Of a stretch of 64,000 bases of DNA, positions 53,961 to 62,405 are shown in pieces. Position numbers and translations under genes: made by a program. Source of the DNA: an uncultured Muribaculaceae bacterium (GTDB lineage Bacteria; Bacteroidota; Bacteroidia; Bacteroidales; Muribaculaceae). The stretch lies in the NCBI GenBank assembly GCA_910587425.1, contig CAJUKU010000004.1:62001-126000 (forward strand), given 5' to 3'. Numbering within the stretch: position 1 is the first letter of the stretch; every line of letters starts with the position of its first letter. Below the pieces are notes generated by a model. It was not told the DNA's origin. It made no database searches and was given only the letters and a program-made list of their open reading frames with translations.

Positions 53961-56771
53961 ATGGATAATTTCGAAATATCCTCCGACAACTACGATCCCG
54001 CAGAACTACGCCGTCAGGCATCTGCCACGCCCAATACACCTGCAGAGCCCAAACCGACTGCTGCAACACCATCTGCGACCCGTCCATCGGCAAAACAGCA
54101 GGCATCTTCCGCACCCAAAACTAATGCAAAACAGCCCAAGGCCAAGACGGCGCGTGCAAAAAGCGAGAAACTGAAGAGCGACCACTCGCGCTGGCGTCTG
54201 TTCGGAGGCGTGGTTCTTATCGTAGCCGCTCTCTATATGCTCACCGTCTCGATATCATACTTCGCAAACGGAGCTGCTGACCAGAGCATTGTCGACGGCA
54301 ACAGCTATTCGCACATAGCTGATAATGCCGAGAGGATCGGGAACACCGGAGGACCATTGGGCGCGTACCTCTCTCATCTGATGGTGTGCCGGACGCTCGG
54401 ACTCGGCTCTTTCATAATTATATTCTACTTTGCGGCACTTGGTCTGTCGCTGCTTCGTGTGCGCCGTTTCAAACTCTGGAGCCTCACCTATAAATGTCTC
54501 CTGAGTGCGATCACACTTTCAGTCCTTGCCGGATTCGTCACATACTCACTCACATCATACAACTACTGGGGCGGCATACATGGGCATGAGATAAATGCGT
54601 TCATCATGCAGCACGCCGGGATATGGGGCGCTATAGCGGTCAATATCATCCTTGTCGCAGCGGTTGTTCTCGTGTTCCTGCGCGAGATACAGATTGCTAT
54701 AGGCATGTACCGCCGCCGTATGGAGCAGCGCCGCCAGCGGCTTGCCGCAGAGCGTGCACAGGCTGAAGAGCGCCGTCGCCGTATGGCGAGCATGCTCACC
54801 GACACCCCCGACGAACCTGCGGAGCCGGAGGTTAAGGAACCTACCACTGAGAACACCGAAACCGGAACTGATGTCACGCCCCCGACCGCTGCCGCCCCAC
54901 TGATGCAGGATATCGTTGCTCCGGATAATACCGAACCGGAACAGGATGCACCGTCGGTTACACAATCTTATCCATACGATTCACAGCCTTCAGAGGATCA
55001 GGAGGCAATTTCTGATTCTGTTCAGGATATGCCGTCAGACGTTGACACCCCGGCTGTTGACGACATGACGGAAAGTGCAATCATTGCAAACACGGATGAT
55101 ATACCCGCCGACACGCCGTCGATTGATCAGACTCCCGTACTGTCTGATATACCGACGACATCGGCAATAACCGATAACACAGATCAGACTCCGGAGACAC
55201 CTGCCGATAGCGTTGATGTCACGATAACCATAGCCAAGGAGATTGAGGAAGCTGATCATATATCGACGAAATCGTTCGATCCGACAGCTGAACTCTCCCG
55301 TTTCCGGTTCCCTTCGATCGATCTTCTGACACCATACTCCCAGTCGACCGACCATGTCGACTTAGCCGAACAGGAGGAAAACAAGGCTCGACTGACAAAG
55401 ACACTTGAGACTTTCGGCGTAAAGATCTCAAAAATCGAGGCTACAATAGGTCCGACAATCACCCGTTATGAGATCATACCCGCCGAAGGGGTGCGCACCC
55501 GTTCGGTGAAGAGCCTCGGCGAAGATCTCGCGCTTGCCCTCTCCGCACTCGGTATCCGAATAATCGCTCCTATACCCGGCAAGGGCACCATAGGCATTGA
55601 GGTTCCGAATAAGAAGAAGCAGGTGGTAGGTATACGTAATATCCTCTCGTCGGAAGCTTACCAGAACACTGACGCCGAACTCCCCATAGCCATCGGCACC
55701 ACCATTACCAACGAAGTCTATATCGCCGACCTCGCCAAGCTCCCGCATCTTCTTGTAGCAGGCGCTACCGGTATGGGTAAATCAGTGGGACTGAATACTA
55801 TCATAGCCTCGTTGCTCTATAAGAAGCATCCTGCCGAACTGAAATTTGTGCTTATCGACCCTAAACGCGTCGAACTGAGCCTTTACAGCAAACTCGAGCG
55901 CCATTATCTCGCATCGCTCCCCGGAGAGGACTCCATCATTAAGGATACCGACAAAGTCGTTACTGTGCTCAATTCACTCTGCATAGAGATGGAACGGCGT
56001 CTCGGACTGCTCGAGGATGCAGGCGTGCGCAATATTAAGGAGTACAACGACAAATTCGTAGCTCGAAAACTTGACCCGCGCACACACCGTTTTCTGCCGT
56101 ACATCGTGCTGATTATCGACGAGTTCGCCGATATAATCCTTACTGCAGGACGTGAGGTCGAGAATCCGGTGTCGCGACTTGCGGCTGTGGCACGTGCCGC
56201 GGGAATTCATCTCATAATAGCCACACAGCGCCCGACGGTCAACGTCATCACCGGCGGTATCAAGACGAATATTCCCGGTCGTATCGCATTCCGCGTGAAC
56301 CAAGGCAACGACTCCAAGACAATTCTTGACCAGGTCGGAGCCAATCAGCTCGTCACCAAGGGCGACATGCTGTTCTCGCAGAACGGCACTATCGACCGCG
56401 TGCAGTGCGCCTATATCGACACTGACGAGGTTAAAGCGATAGTCGACAGCATTGCCGCGCAGATCGGCTATGATCAGCCCTACGAACTCCCGGAATTTGT
56501 GCCGCAGGGCAACGAGAACGGTGCCCTGACAGGCAACATCATCGGCGAGCGTGACCCATTGTTCCCCGAAGCGGCGAGAATGATAGTTAACAGCGGCAGA
56601 GCCTCCACCACCGAACTGCAGCGCAAGCTAAATATCGGTTTCGGACGCGCCGGACGAATCATGGACCAGCTCGAAGCTGCCGGGATAGTCGGACCTAACC
56701 AAGGCTCAAAACCGCGCGCAGTGCTGATAGATATAGTGGGGCTCGAACATTACTTCGCGAACAATCCCTAA
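53961..56771 (+). CDS. ftsK: DNA translocase FtsK/SpoIIIE
   Basis: A 936-residue pump that clears and aligns chromosomes at the septum. The basic Ala/Pro/Lys-rich first 75 residues precede four membrane segments (about 75-240). Then an Arg/Gln-rich helix and a roughly 180-residue acidic, proline- and threonine-rich linker (about 275-440). The motor has the alpha/beta part, Walker A GATGMGKSVG near 601, Walker B IVLIIDEFAD, and a C-terminal gamma winged helix (ASTTELQRKLNIGFGRAGRI). KOPS recognition should reside in that last domain. Length is normal for Bacteroidetes. Confidence 0.97.
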   Translation: MDNFEISSDNYDPAELRRQASATPNTPAEPKPTAATPSATRPSAKQQASSAPKTNAKQPKAKTARAKSEKLKSDHSRWRLFGGVVLIVAALYMLTVSISYFANGAADQSIVDGNSYSHIADNAERIGNTGGPLGAYLSHLMVCRTLGLGSFIIIFYFAALGLSLLRVRRFKLWSLTYKCLLSAITLSVLAGFVTYSLTSYNYWGGIHGHEINAFIMQHAGIWGAIAVNIILVAAVVLVFLREIQIAIGMYRRRMEQRRQRLAAERAQAEERRRRMASMLTDTPDEPAEPEVKEPTTENTETGTDVTPPTAAAPLMQDIVAPDNTEPEQDAPSVTQSYPYDSQPSEDQEAISDSVQDMPSDVDTPAVDDMTESAIIANTDDIPADTPSIDQTPVLSDIPTTSAITDNTDQTPETPADSVDVTITIAKEIEEADHISTKSFDPTAELSRFRFPSIDLLTPYSQSTDHVDLAEQEENKARLTKTLETFGVKISKIEATIGPTITRYEIIPAEGVRTRSVKSLGEDLALALSALGIRIIAPIPGKGTIGIEVPNKKKQVVGIRNILSSEAYQNTDAELPIAIGTTITNEVYIADLAKLPHLLVAGATGMGKSVGLNTIIASLLYKKHPAELKFVLIDPKRVELSLYSKLERHYLASLPGEDSIIKDTDKVVTVLNSLCIEMERRLGLLEDAGVRNIKEYNDKFVARKLDPRTHRFLPYIVLIIDEFADIILTAGREVENPVSRLAAVARAAGIHLIIATQRPTVNVITGGIKTNIPGRIAFRVNQGNDSKTILDQVGANQLVTKGDMLFSQNGTIDRVQCAYIDTDEVKAIVDSIAAQIGYDQPYELPEFVPQGNENGALTGNIIGERDPLFPEAARMIVNSGRASTTELQRKLNIGFGRAGRIMDQLEAAGIVGPNQGSKPRAVLIDIVGLEHYFANNP

Positions 56772-56860
56772 GTGAACGGTGGCATCACTCAACCAAATGC
56801 GTGCCGCAGACGTTTATACCCACAGATAACCGTTAAAAATTTCCACACCGGATTCTACTG

Positions 56861-57481
56861 ATGAGAAAAACCATCAACATAGCCGTCGTATTTATGCTTC
56901 TCTTGAGCATACTCCCGGCGGCATACGCTGCAGGGACAACGACGCTCATGGAACAGGCACGGCAGAAACTGCTGTCGGCAAAATCAATAACCGCGGCAGC
57001 CACCATCGCCGCCGACGGTCATACCTCACACGCGTCGATCACCGCTGCAGGAAAGGCTTTCACCATAAAGATGCCGCAAATGGAGATATGGTACGACGGT
57101 ACAACCCAATGGACCTACAACCCAAACTCCGGCGAGACATCAGTCACCACTCCTACCCCGCAGGAGATAGCGCAGATAAATCCTCTGTCGCTCATCGCAT
57201 CGATCGGCGACGGCTATAAGACCACACAGCTCACCTCCGGTAATTCCACCGAGCAGACCATGCGCCTCATACCGCGGCGCCCGAATCCTGATCTCGCCTA
57301 CGCCGACGTGACATTAAACTCACGCACGGCTATGCCCACACAGATCATACTTACAGATCCGCAGGGCAACACCATAACCCTGACGGTCACATCCATCAAG
57401 ACCGGACAGGCACTCCCCTCCTCAACATTCCGCTACGACAAGGCTGCGCACCCCTCGGCTACCGTCGTCGATCTCCGCTAA
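56861..57481 (+). CDS. LolA-like outer-membrane lipoprotein carrier
   Basis: A 206-residue periplasmic protein with a signal peptide (about 1-23). The family fold is seen in KAFTIKMPQMEIWYDGTTQWTY, the GETSVTTPT hairpin and the C-terminal SSTFRYDKAA strand. In Bacteroidetes such proteins are annotated LolA-like or DUF4292-like and probably carry lipoproteins to the outer membrane. 89 nt after ftsK, a neighbourhood often conserved in this order. Confidence 0.9.
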   Translation: MRKTINIAVVFMLLLSILPAAYAAGTTTLMEQARQKLLSAKSITAAATIAADGHTSHASITAAGKAFTIKMPQMEIWYDGTTQWTYNPNSGETSVTTPTPQEIAQINPLSLIASIGDGYKTTQLTSGNSTEQTMRLIPRRPNPDLAYADVTLNSRTAMPTQIILTDPQGNTITLTVTSIKTGQALPSSTFRYDKAAHPSATVVDLR

Positions 57482-57511
57482 TTCAAGTATAAATCCTCAA
57501 TTATATATATC

Positions 57512-58453
57512 ATGCAACAGATAAACACAAAATGTCTCATAATCGGCTCCGGTCCTGCCGGATATACAGCCGCCATCTATACCTCACGCGCCAACCTGTC
57601 GCCCGTCATGTATGTCGGACATCAGCCCGGGGGACAGCTCACCACCACAACTGAGGTCGAGAACTTCCCTGGATACCATAACGGAGTGACCGGCACACAG
57701 CTCATGGACGATCTCCACAAACAGGCATCACGCTTTGGCGCCGACATCCGCACTGGCATAATCACTGACATCGACCTCACCCAGCGTCCTTTCGTGGCAC
57801 ACGCCGACGATGGCACAGAGATCGTGGCTCAGACAGTGATCATTTCCACCGGCGCCACCGCACGCTACCTCGGGCTACCCGATGAAGACCGCTACAAAGG
57901 GATGGGAGTATCGGCATGCGCCACATGCGACGGATTCTTCTACCGCGGTCGCCGCGTCGCCGTAGTAGGTGGAGGCGACACTGCTTGCGAGGAGGCTCTA
58001 TATCTTAGCAACATCGCATCTGAGGTCTACCTCATTGTCCGCAAGAACCACCTCCGCGCATCGAAAGTGATGCAGCGCCGTGTCGTGGAGAAGCCGAACA
58101 TCCACATCCTGTTCAACACCAACACCGAAGGTCTCTACGGTGCTGAGTTCCTTGAGGGAGCACATCTGGTGGAACATATCGGCACTGACAACGAACGCCA
58201 TTACGACCTCCCCGTCGACGGTTTCTTCCTTGCCATCGGACACACACCGAACACCGAACTGTTCCGTCCGCACATCGCACTCGACGATACCGGATATATC
58301 AAGACATTCGACCACTCGACCGCTACGAATATCCCCGGAGTGTTCGCCGCCGGCGATGTAGCCGACCCGCATTACCGTCAGGCTATCACAGCTGCCGGCA
58401 GCGGTTGTAAGGCGGCTCTCGACACAGAGCGCTTCCTTAACGAGCAAGCCTGA
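57512..58453 (+). CDS. trxB: Thioredoxin-disulfide reductase
   Basis: FAD/NADPH enzyme that reduces thioredoxin. 313 residues with FAD loop GSGPAGYTAA (12-21), redox-active cysteines C136 and C139 (CATC), NADPH loop GGGDTACEEA near 152-161, and the C-terminal GVFAAGDVAD. 30 nt after the LolA-like gene; a hairpin follows. Confidence 0.97.
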   Translation: MQQINTKCLIIGSGPAGYTAAIYTSRANLSPVMYVGHQPGGQLTTTTEVENFPGYHNGVTGTQLMDDLHKQASRFGADIRTGIITDIDLTQRPFVAHADDGTEIVAQTVIISTGATARYLGLPDEDRYKGMGVSACATCDGFFYRGRRVAVVGGGDTACEEALYLSNIASEVYLIVRKNHLRASKVMQRRVVEKPNIHILFNTNTEGLYGAEFLEGAHLVEHIGTDNERHYDLPVDGFFLAIGHTPNTELFRPHIALDDTGYIKTFDHSTATNIPGVFAAGDVADPHYRQAITAAGSGCKAALDTERFLNEQA

Positions 58454-58478
58454 TTTTTTAAAGACTAACAACCATAAG

Positions 58479-58517
58479 CGTAGGCGGTGCGTCAGATAAT
58501 CTGAAACACCGCCTACG
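58479..58517. terminator. Bidirectional hairpin between trxB and ruvC
   Basis: Perfect 11-bp stem CGTAGGCGGTG/CACCGCCTACG (58479-58489 with 58507-58517), with an inner TCAGA/TCTGA stem. AT-rich sequence follows on the plus strand (TTAATTTTAT). Confidence 0.78.
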
Positions 58518-58534
58518 TTAATTTTATATGTGAT

Positions 58535-59143
58535 TTACTTCACACGGTCAGGATTAGAGTTGACAAAGTCTGCCCACGACCGCGACCGAGGTTTCTTTCT
58601 CGCCGTGCCGGCTACGGCTGCCGACACAGCCACAGCAAGCGGATTGGTCAGCTCGTAGTAATGACACAATGCAGCCGCCAGAGCATCCGTAGCGTCAAGC
58701 TGACGGGGAAGTGTCTCCTCATCCAGACCGAGAATGCGCACAAGCATTGCACGCACCTGCTCTTTCGAAGCACCGCCATTGCCCACAACAGCCTGCTTTA
58801 TGCTGCGCGGCTCATATTCCGTCACCGGGATATTGCGCGCCAATGCTGCGGCGATCGCCACACCTTGCGCCCGCCCGAGCTTCAGCATCGACTGCACATT
58901 CTTTCCGAAGAACGGAGCCTCGATGGCGAGCGCATCAGGACGATACTGCTCGGCGAGCATACTGACGCGTTCGAATATCCTACGAAGTCTCACATAATGG
59001 TTCTCTATCTTTCCGAGTTCGATAACACCGAGCGCGATCATGACAGGCTGACGCTTCTCGGCTGTGAGAAGCGCATACCCCATCAGATTCGTTCCCGGAT
59101 CTATGCCGAGGATCACCGGCGCAGCATCAGAGCACTTCCTCAT
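58535..59143 (-). CDS. ruvC: Crossover junction endodeoxyribonuclease RuvC
   Basis: Resolves Holliday junctions. 202 residues from the ATG at 59143; the TTG one codon upstream is less likely. Catalytic acids appear in GIDPGTN (D15), AIEAPFFG (Glu), and DATDALA (Asp). The stretch KNVQSMLKLGRAQG is the family signature. The last ~30 residues are a Lys/Arg-rich tail. It overlaps the DUF4286 gene by 17 nt and is the last gene of a five-gene overlapping run. Confidence 0.97.
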   Translation of the reverse strand: MRKCSDAAPVILGIDPGTNLMGYALLTAEKRQPVMIALGVIELGKIENHYVRLRRIFERVSMLAEQYRPDALAIEAPFFGKNVQSMLKLGRAQGVAIAAALARNIPVTEYEPRSIKQAVVGNGGASKEQVRAMLVRILGLDEETLPRQLDATDALAAALCHYYELTNPLAVAVSAAVAGTARKKPRSRSWADFVNSNPDRVK

Positions 59144-59447
59144 CAAGCGGAATCAGTGTAGAGTGAATCCAGAGGAAATCCTCGCCGTGAAGCTCAGCTT
59201 CCGTGCCAATCACCGAAGCTCCCTCACCATGCAGCCACGCATCGGCAGCATCAGCTGAATCATGCGACAGATGCAGGGCAAACACAGCCATTCCGGGCTG
59301 CACATTGGTTGTCACCTGCATGAAATGCGGCGCAGTGAAACCGGCTGCCATTGCCGCAGGTATGAACCTGTCGCGCAACCATATTTTCAGTCCCCTCTCC
59401 TTACCCTCCGGGATAAAGAAAGTGGTGTTGATTATTACACCGGTCAT
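59127..59447 (-). CDS. DUF4286 family protein
   Basis: A 106-residue soluble protein starting MTGVIINTTFFIPEG at 59447; the longer frame has no family similarity. It matches DUF4286, small Bacteroidetes proteins with a ferredoxin-like (GYD/YCII-type) look, with FIPAAMAAGFTAPHF and a HDSADAADAWL helix. Function unknown; commonly next to ruvC. It overlaps both neighbours (4 nt upstream, 17 nt downstream). Confidence 0.87.
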   Translation of the reverse strand: MTGVIINTTFFIPEGKERGLKIWLRDRFIPAAMAAGFTAPHFMQVTTNVQPGMAVFALHLSHDSADAADAWLHGEGASVIGTEAELHGEDFLWIHSTLIPLDEEVL

Positions 59448-59971
59448 TTGTCGGCAAGTCCGGCGAAAACACCGAGGAGAGCCAGCAGCAGGTAAGCCGC
59501 CGAGCATATAAGTGAGATGAAGAAACCTATCTTGGTCCACTTACCAGCCTCGCGCGATGCACGTTCCGCACCCGCGTAATCACCGCGACCGTAGAGCGAC
59601 TCCACCTGCGATGCCTTCACGATGCCGGCTACACCGAATGGCAGACAGCACAGAATCGTAACGAGAATCGACTCCACAAGCCATGTCTTCGGACAAGGAG
59701 GGGGAGCCATCTGCTGCCCGTAGGCACCGGGGGCGTATGCAGGGGCATAGCCCGGAGCACCTGCTGCCGTCGCATCATTGACCGGAGGATACTGGCTCGC
59801 AGGCGCGGCACCAAAAAGTGCTGCCTGAAGTTCAGGCACCTCTCCCGCCGTGGTCCAACCGCTCATGCTTTCGTTCCACACCGGCGTGGAAGTTGTGATA
59901 TTCATCTTGCGCAGCTCATCGACCGTGTAGGGTCCGGCATTACCATTGTTTACGTGGATATAGTATTTCAT
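59444..59971 (-). CDS. GYF-like and dispanin (CD225) domain membrane protein
   Basis: A 175-residue protein. Residues 1-52 form a GYF_2-type domain (NGNAGPYTVDELRKM, STPVWNESMSGWTTAGE). A Pro/Ala/Gly/Tyr-rich linker (about 58-92) follows, then a CD225/dispanin module with two membrane segments (LVESILVTILCCLPFGVAGI near 98-117 and a second near 148-172) joined by AGKWTKIG. GYF domains bind proline-rich peptides, possibly the linker of a partner copy; the module as a whole is of unknown function. Overlaps GT2 and DUF4286 by 4 nt each. Confidence 0.88.
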   Translation of the reverse strand: MKYYIHVNNGNAGPYTVDELRKMNITTSTPVWNESMSGWTTAGEVPELQAALFGAAPASQYPPVNDATAAGAPGYAPAYAPGAYGQQMAPPPCPKTWLVESILVTILCCLPFGVAGIVKASQVESLYGRGDYAGAERASREAGKWTKIGFFISLICSAAYLLLALLGVFAGLADK

Positions 59972-60789
59972 AGCTCTTGTGATGATTTATTCTCTTTTTT
60001 CCGGCGCCGCAGTGCCCGCGGTATGAAAGCTATGTGCTTTCTGACTGCTGTCGCCGCACCGTAGTAGCGGCACATTATGCGGAACCGCTCCATGAGCGAC
60101 GCCCGATGATTCTTGTTTGTAAGCCCGCCTTCCAGGAAATCTATCATAATCCCCGGCACATATACGTTCCTCCGTGAGTGTTGCAGACAGCGTATACACC
60201 ATTCGTAGTCAGCCGAGAAACGGTAAGCGGTGTTATATGGCGATGCGATCCGCGCAAGCACGACAAAAGCCTGATGACACACAACCATGCCGTCGGCAAA
60301 GCTCTCGAGCGTCAGTTTCTCAGGCGCGGTAAGATGTCTGTCGCCAACACGGTGTCTATGCTCATCCACCACCTGCGTCTGCCCGTACAGTATTCCGGGC
60401 ATTTCGTTCTCCCGCACAGCCGACGCTATTCTTGATAACGTGTCGGCAGAGTGGAAAGCATCGCCGGCATTCAGGAAAATCAGGTATTTGCCTTTGGCAC
60501 GGTCCATGCCCTTGTTCATCGCGTCATAGAGCCCCTCGTCAGGCTCCGAGAAGATCCGTGTCCGCTCTCCGGCACCCATCTCTCCGGCTATGCGCAATGT
60601 ATCGTCGGTCGACGCGCCGTCTATTATCAGATGCTCGAAATTGCGGCATGTCTGCTCCGCCACGCTGCGCATAGTCGGCACAAGCACAGCTGCGGCATTC
60701 CATGTGACAGTGATGATGGAAAACAACGGTTCTGCAAGTGATGCCTCGCGTTTGTTCACGGCTGCGGGATCAAGCGTGGCGGTATTCAT
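59968..60789 (-). CDS. Family 2 glycosyltransferase
   Basis: A 273-residue GT-A fold enzyme; ATG at 60789 overlaps the upstream stop (ATGA). The N-terminal SIITVTWNAAAVL, DGASTDDT and SEPDEGLYDAMNKGM blocks, plus the FLNAGD metal-binding segment and VCHQAFVV, place it among GT2 transferases. The C-terminal ~60 residues are basic and probably membrane-associated. The sugar and acceptor are unknown, likely a surface polysaccharide or glycoprotein. Confidence 0.93.
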   Translation of the reverse strand: MNTATLDPAAVNKREASLAEPLFSIITVTWNAAAVLVPTMRSVAEQTCRNFEHLIIDGASTDDTLRIAGEMGAGERTRIFSEPDEGLYDAMNKGMDRAKGKYLIFLNAGDAFHSADTLSRIASAVRENEMPGILYGQTQVVDEHRHRVGDRHLTAPEKLTLESFADGMVVCHQAFVVLARIASPYNTAYRFSADYEWCIRCLQHSRRNVYVPGIMIDFLEGGLTNKNHRASLMERFRIMCRYYGAATAVRKHIAFIPRALRRRKKENKSSQEL

Positions 60790-61136
60790 TTCACCACAAC
60801 TTTTTTCGACCAACGTCCGCAGCGCACCACGTAGCAACCGGCGCGAAGCTCCAATTGCTCCGTATCGCCGGCACGCACCGTGACAGTGCGCACAAGCTGC
60901 CCGACTATAGAATATATCTGGAAAGTACGGTCGGTATTGCCGCGCGACGTCAGTTCTATAACACCGTCGCGGGTGGCTACCACAGGCTCATCGGCATGCC
61001 GCTCCAACTGCTCTGTCTGCGCTGCTGGTGCAGATTCAGGCATGGCGGCAACCGGTACGGCAACGACCGACAATGCGGCAACAACAGCCGCAAATCTCGC
61101 CGAAGCAGAGTGTATAGCCATTCGTATTCTTGTCAT
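60786..61136 (-). CDS. Mini-protein made of a signal peptide and a type IX sorting-like domain
   Basis: A 116-residue exported protein, ATG at 61136 (the ATG at 61121 is an alternative). After a signal peptide ending about residue 31 come only ~25 linker residues, then a beta-rich end (GVIELTSRG, FQIYSIVGQLVR, ELRAGCYVVRCG, SKKVVVK) that closely resembles the type A T9SS C-terminal sorting domain. There is no cargo domain. It could be a remnant of a truncated cargo protein or a small secreted factor. First of a five-gene overlapping run ending in ruvC. Confidence 0.78.
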   Translation of the reverse strand: MTRIRMAIHSASARFAAVVAALSVVAVPVAAMPESAPAAQTEQLERHADEPVVATRDGVIELTSRGNTDRTFQIYSIVGQLVRTVTVRAGDTEQLELRAGCYVVRCGRWSKKVVVK

Positions 61137-61236
61137 GACGGTAAAACTGTTATCCTGCGTGCGCGCAGGCTTGAGTTTTGCAAAGTTAGCACTTCCAACC
61201 CAAAAATCCAAATCCATACAAATTATGACTCATCCT

Positions 61237-61470
61237 CTACGGAATCTGACTCAGTTTACCATACTTCAATTCCGACAACAGCATGTCGTAGACATAAGCC
61301 GGACTCTCCATATACAGACCTGTCTCAAAATCCTCAAGTTTCTGAAAAGTTTCTGAATTATGAAACGTAGCTATGGCTTCAGCCAAAGCCATATCATTTT
61401 TTTCGACCAGATAGCTCACCACATCGGCTGATATCCCTTCAAACAAATATTGTGCGTTTCTTTGGTTCAT
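61237..61470 (-). CDS. 77-residue acidic protein, third gene of the DUF3990 cassette
   Basis: A 77-residue acidic, helical protein (FEGISADVVSYLVEKNDMALAEAI, then ETGLYMESPAYVYDMLLSEL). No signal or membrane helix. I do not recognise the family with certainty; such small helical proteins recur beside DUF3990 genes in Bacteroidetes. Its ATG overlaps the DUF3990 stop by 4 nt, so it is made in step with that protein and could be its antidote, partner or second effector. Confidence 0.8.
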   Translation of the reverse strand: MNQRNAQYLFEGISADVVSYLVEKNDMALAEAIATFHNSETFQKLEDFETGLYMESPAYVYDMLLSELKYGKLSQIP

Positions 61471-61940
61471 ATCTTCTTCAGTAATGCTATGGAAGCCTCA
61501 GTATGGAAAAAATATTGCGAGGTCACTTTAGAGAATGTCAATTCACGCAGAAGCTGTTCCTCATCAATAAAATTCTCCGTGAACATGCGCAATAGTCTCG
61601 CTATCGTATCATCTGCTACAGGTCCGACCACAATATCATAATCATGCGCCGGTTGAGGCACATTGAAATCCCTGTTCTGCATGACGAATTTTGCCCATTC
61701 ACGGTCAGGAGATTCAAAAATCTTTACCTTAAGCCCCGCGCGGATGGCATCATCGAGATCAAATTCAAACGACGTTATTTCCGGTGAGCCGTCAAACATC
61801 CTGACAGCCCTTGCCGCCATACGTTGAGCCTGCTCCCTGATGTCTGTCAGATAAAAGCCTCTGCCGAAATCCTTATATGGACGGCATTTCCCGAGATCTA
61901 TAGTCTCTATAGCTATGTTGGAACCGTGGTACAGTATCAT
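61467..61940 (-). CDS. DUF3990 family protein, ADP-ribosyltransferase-like
   Basis: A 157-residue soluble protein. The N-terminal YHGSN (4-8) and DFGRGFYLTD (24-33) followed by a QAQRMAARAV helix match DUF3990, which I recall as related to the ADP-ribosyltransferase fold: the histidine and the tyrosine could correspond to the H-Y residues of the DTX/PARP type, the final catalytic acid is not certain. The last part has NFIDEEQLLRELTFSK. It overlaps the regulator gene by 4 nt and the small third gene by 4 nt. Candidate toxin or modifying enzyme; activity not shown by sequence. Confidence 0.85.
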   Translation of the reverse strand: MILYHGSNIAIETIDLGKCRPYKDFGRGFYLTDIREQAQRMAARAVRMFDGSPEITSFEFDLDDAIRAGLKVKIFESPDREWAKFVMQNRDFNVPQPAHDYDIVVGPVADDTIARLLRMFTENFIDEEQLLRELTFSKVTSQYFFHTEASIALLKKI

Positions 61941-62371
61941 GTCAACGCTCCTCCATTTTTATGGCATACTACAGTGAGGTCGGCGACGCAATCGTTGAAC
62001 GACAGCGTATGTTCCACATCATAAAACTCCGACAGAAAGTCGATACCCTTGAACCTGTTCAAATAATTGCTCGCCTCACGAATTGTGAGAGCATGGTGCC
62101 GCGCAAATTCAATTATAGCAGTCATCACATAATCCACCACATCCTTGCCGGGTCTCTCCTTAGGCTCAAGCGACACCACCGGCTCGACGCCGAGCGCATC
62201 AGCAAGTTTTTCTAACGAACCGATATTTACACTAACGCCGTTTTCAATCTTGGACACCATTGCTTTCCGGACGCCGATCAATTTTCCGGCGTCTGTCTGT
62301 GTCAGTCCTCTGTTTTTTCTCCTTTGGGCGAGAAGTGCTCCTATGGAGTTCAATCTTGTCTTGGTTGCCAT
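61937..62371 (-). CDS. XRE-type regulator with DUF3791-like C-terminal domain
   Basis: A 144-residue DNA-binding protein. Residues about 8-62 form a classic helix-turn-helix (RRKNRGLTQTDAGKLIG, KAMVSKIENG). A second helical domain (about 75-140; VMTAIIEFARHHALTIREAS, FLSEFYDVEHTL) looks like DUF3791. First gene of a three-gene operon with 4-nt overlaps. A palindrome within its promoter (62406-62423) is the likely site for autorepression, as in toxin-antitoxin systems. Confidence 0.88.
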   Translation of the reverse strand: MATKTRLNSIGALLAQRRKNRGLTQTDAGKLIGVRKAMVSKIENGVSVNIGSLEKLADALGVEPVVSLEPKERPGKDVVDYVMTAIIEFARHHALTIREASNYLNRFKGIDFLSEFYDVEHTLSFNDCVADLTVVCHKNGGALT

Positions 62372-62390
62372 AATACATGATTTGCCGATG

Positions 62391-62398
62391 CAAATATA
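62391..62398 (-). promoter_or_regulatory. -7 element of the XRE/DUF3990 operon
   Basis: TATATTTG on the minus strand, 20 nt before the ATG at 62371. The nearest upstream TTG (62425-62423) is 24 nt away, longer than ideal. Leader about 13 nt or a little more. Confidence 0.5.
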
Positions 62399-62405
62399 AC
62401 GATAA

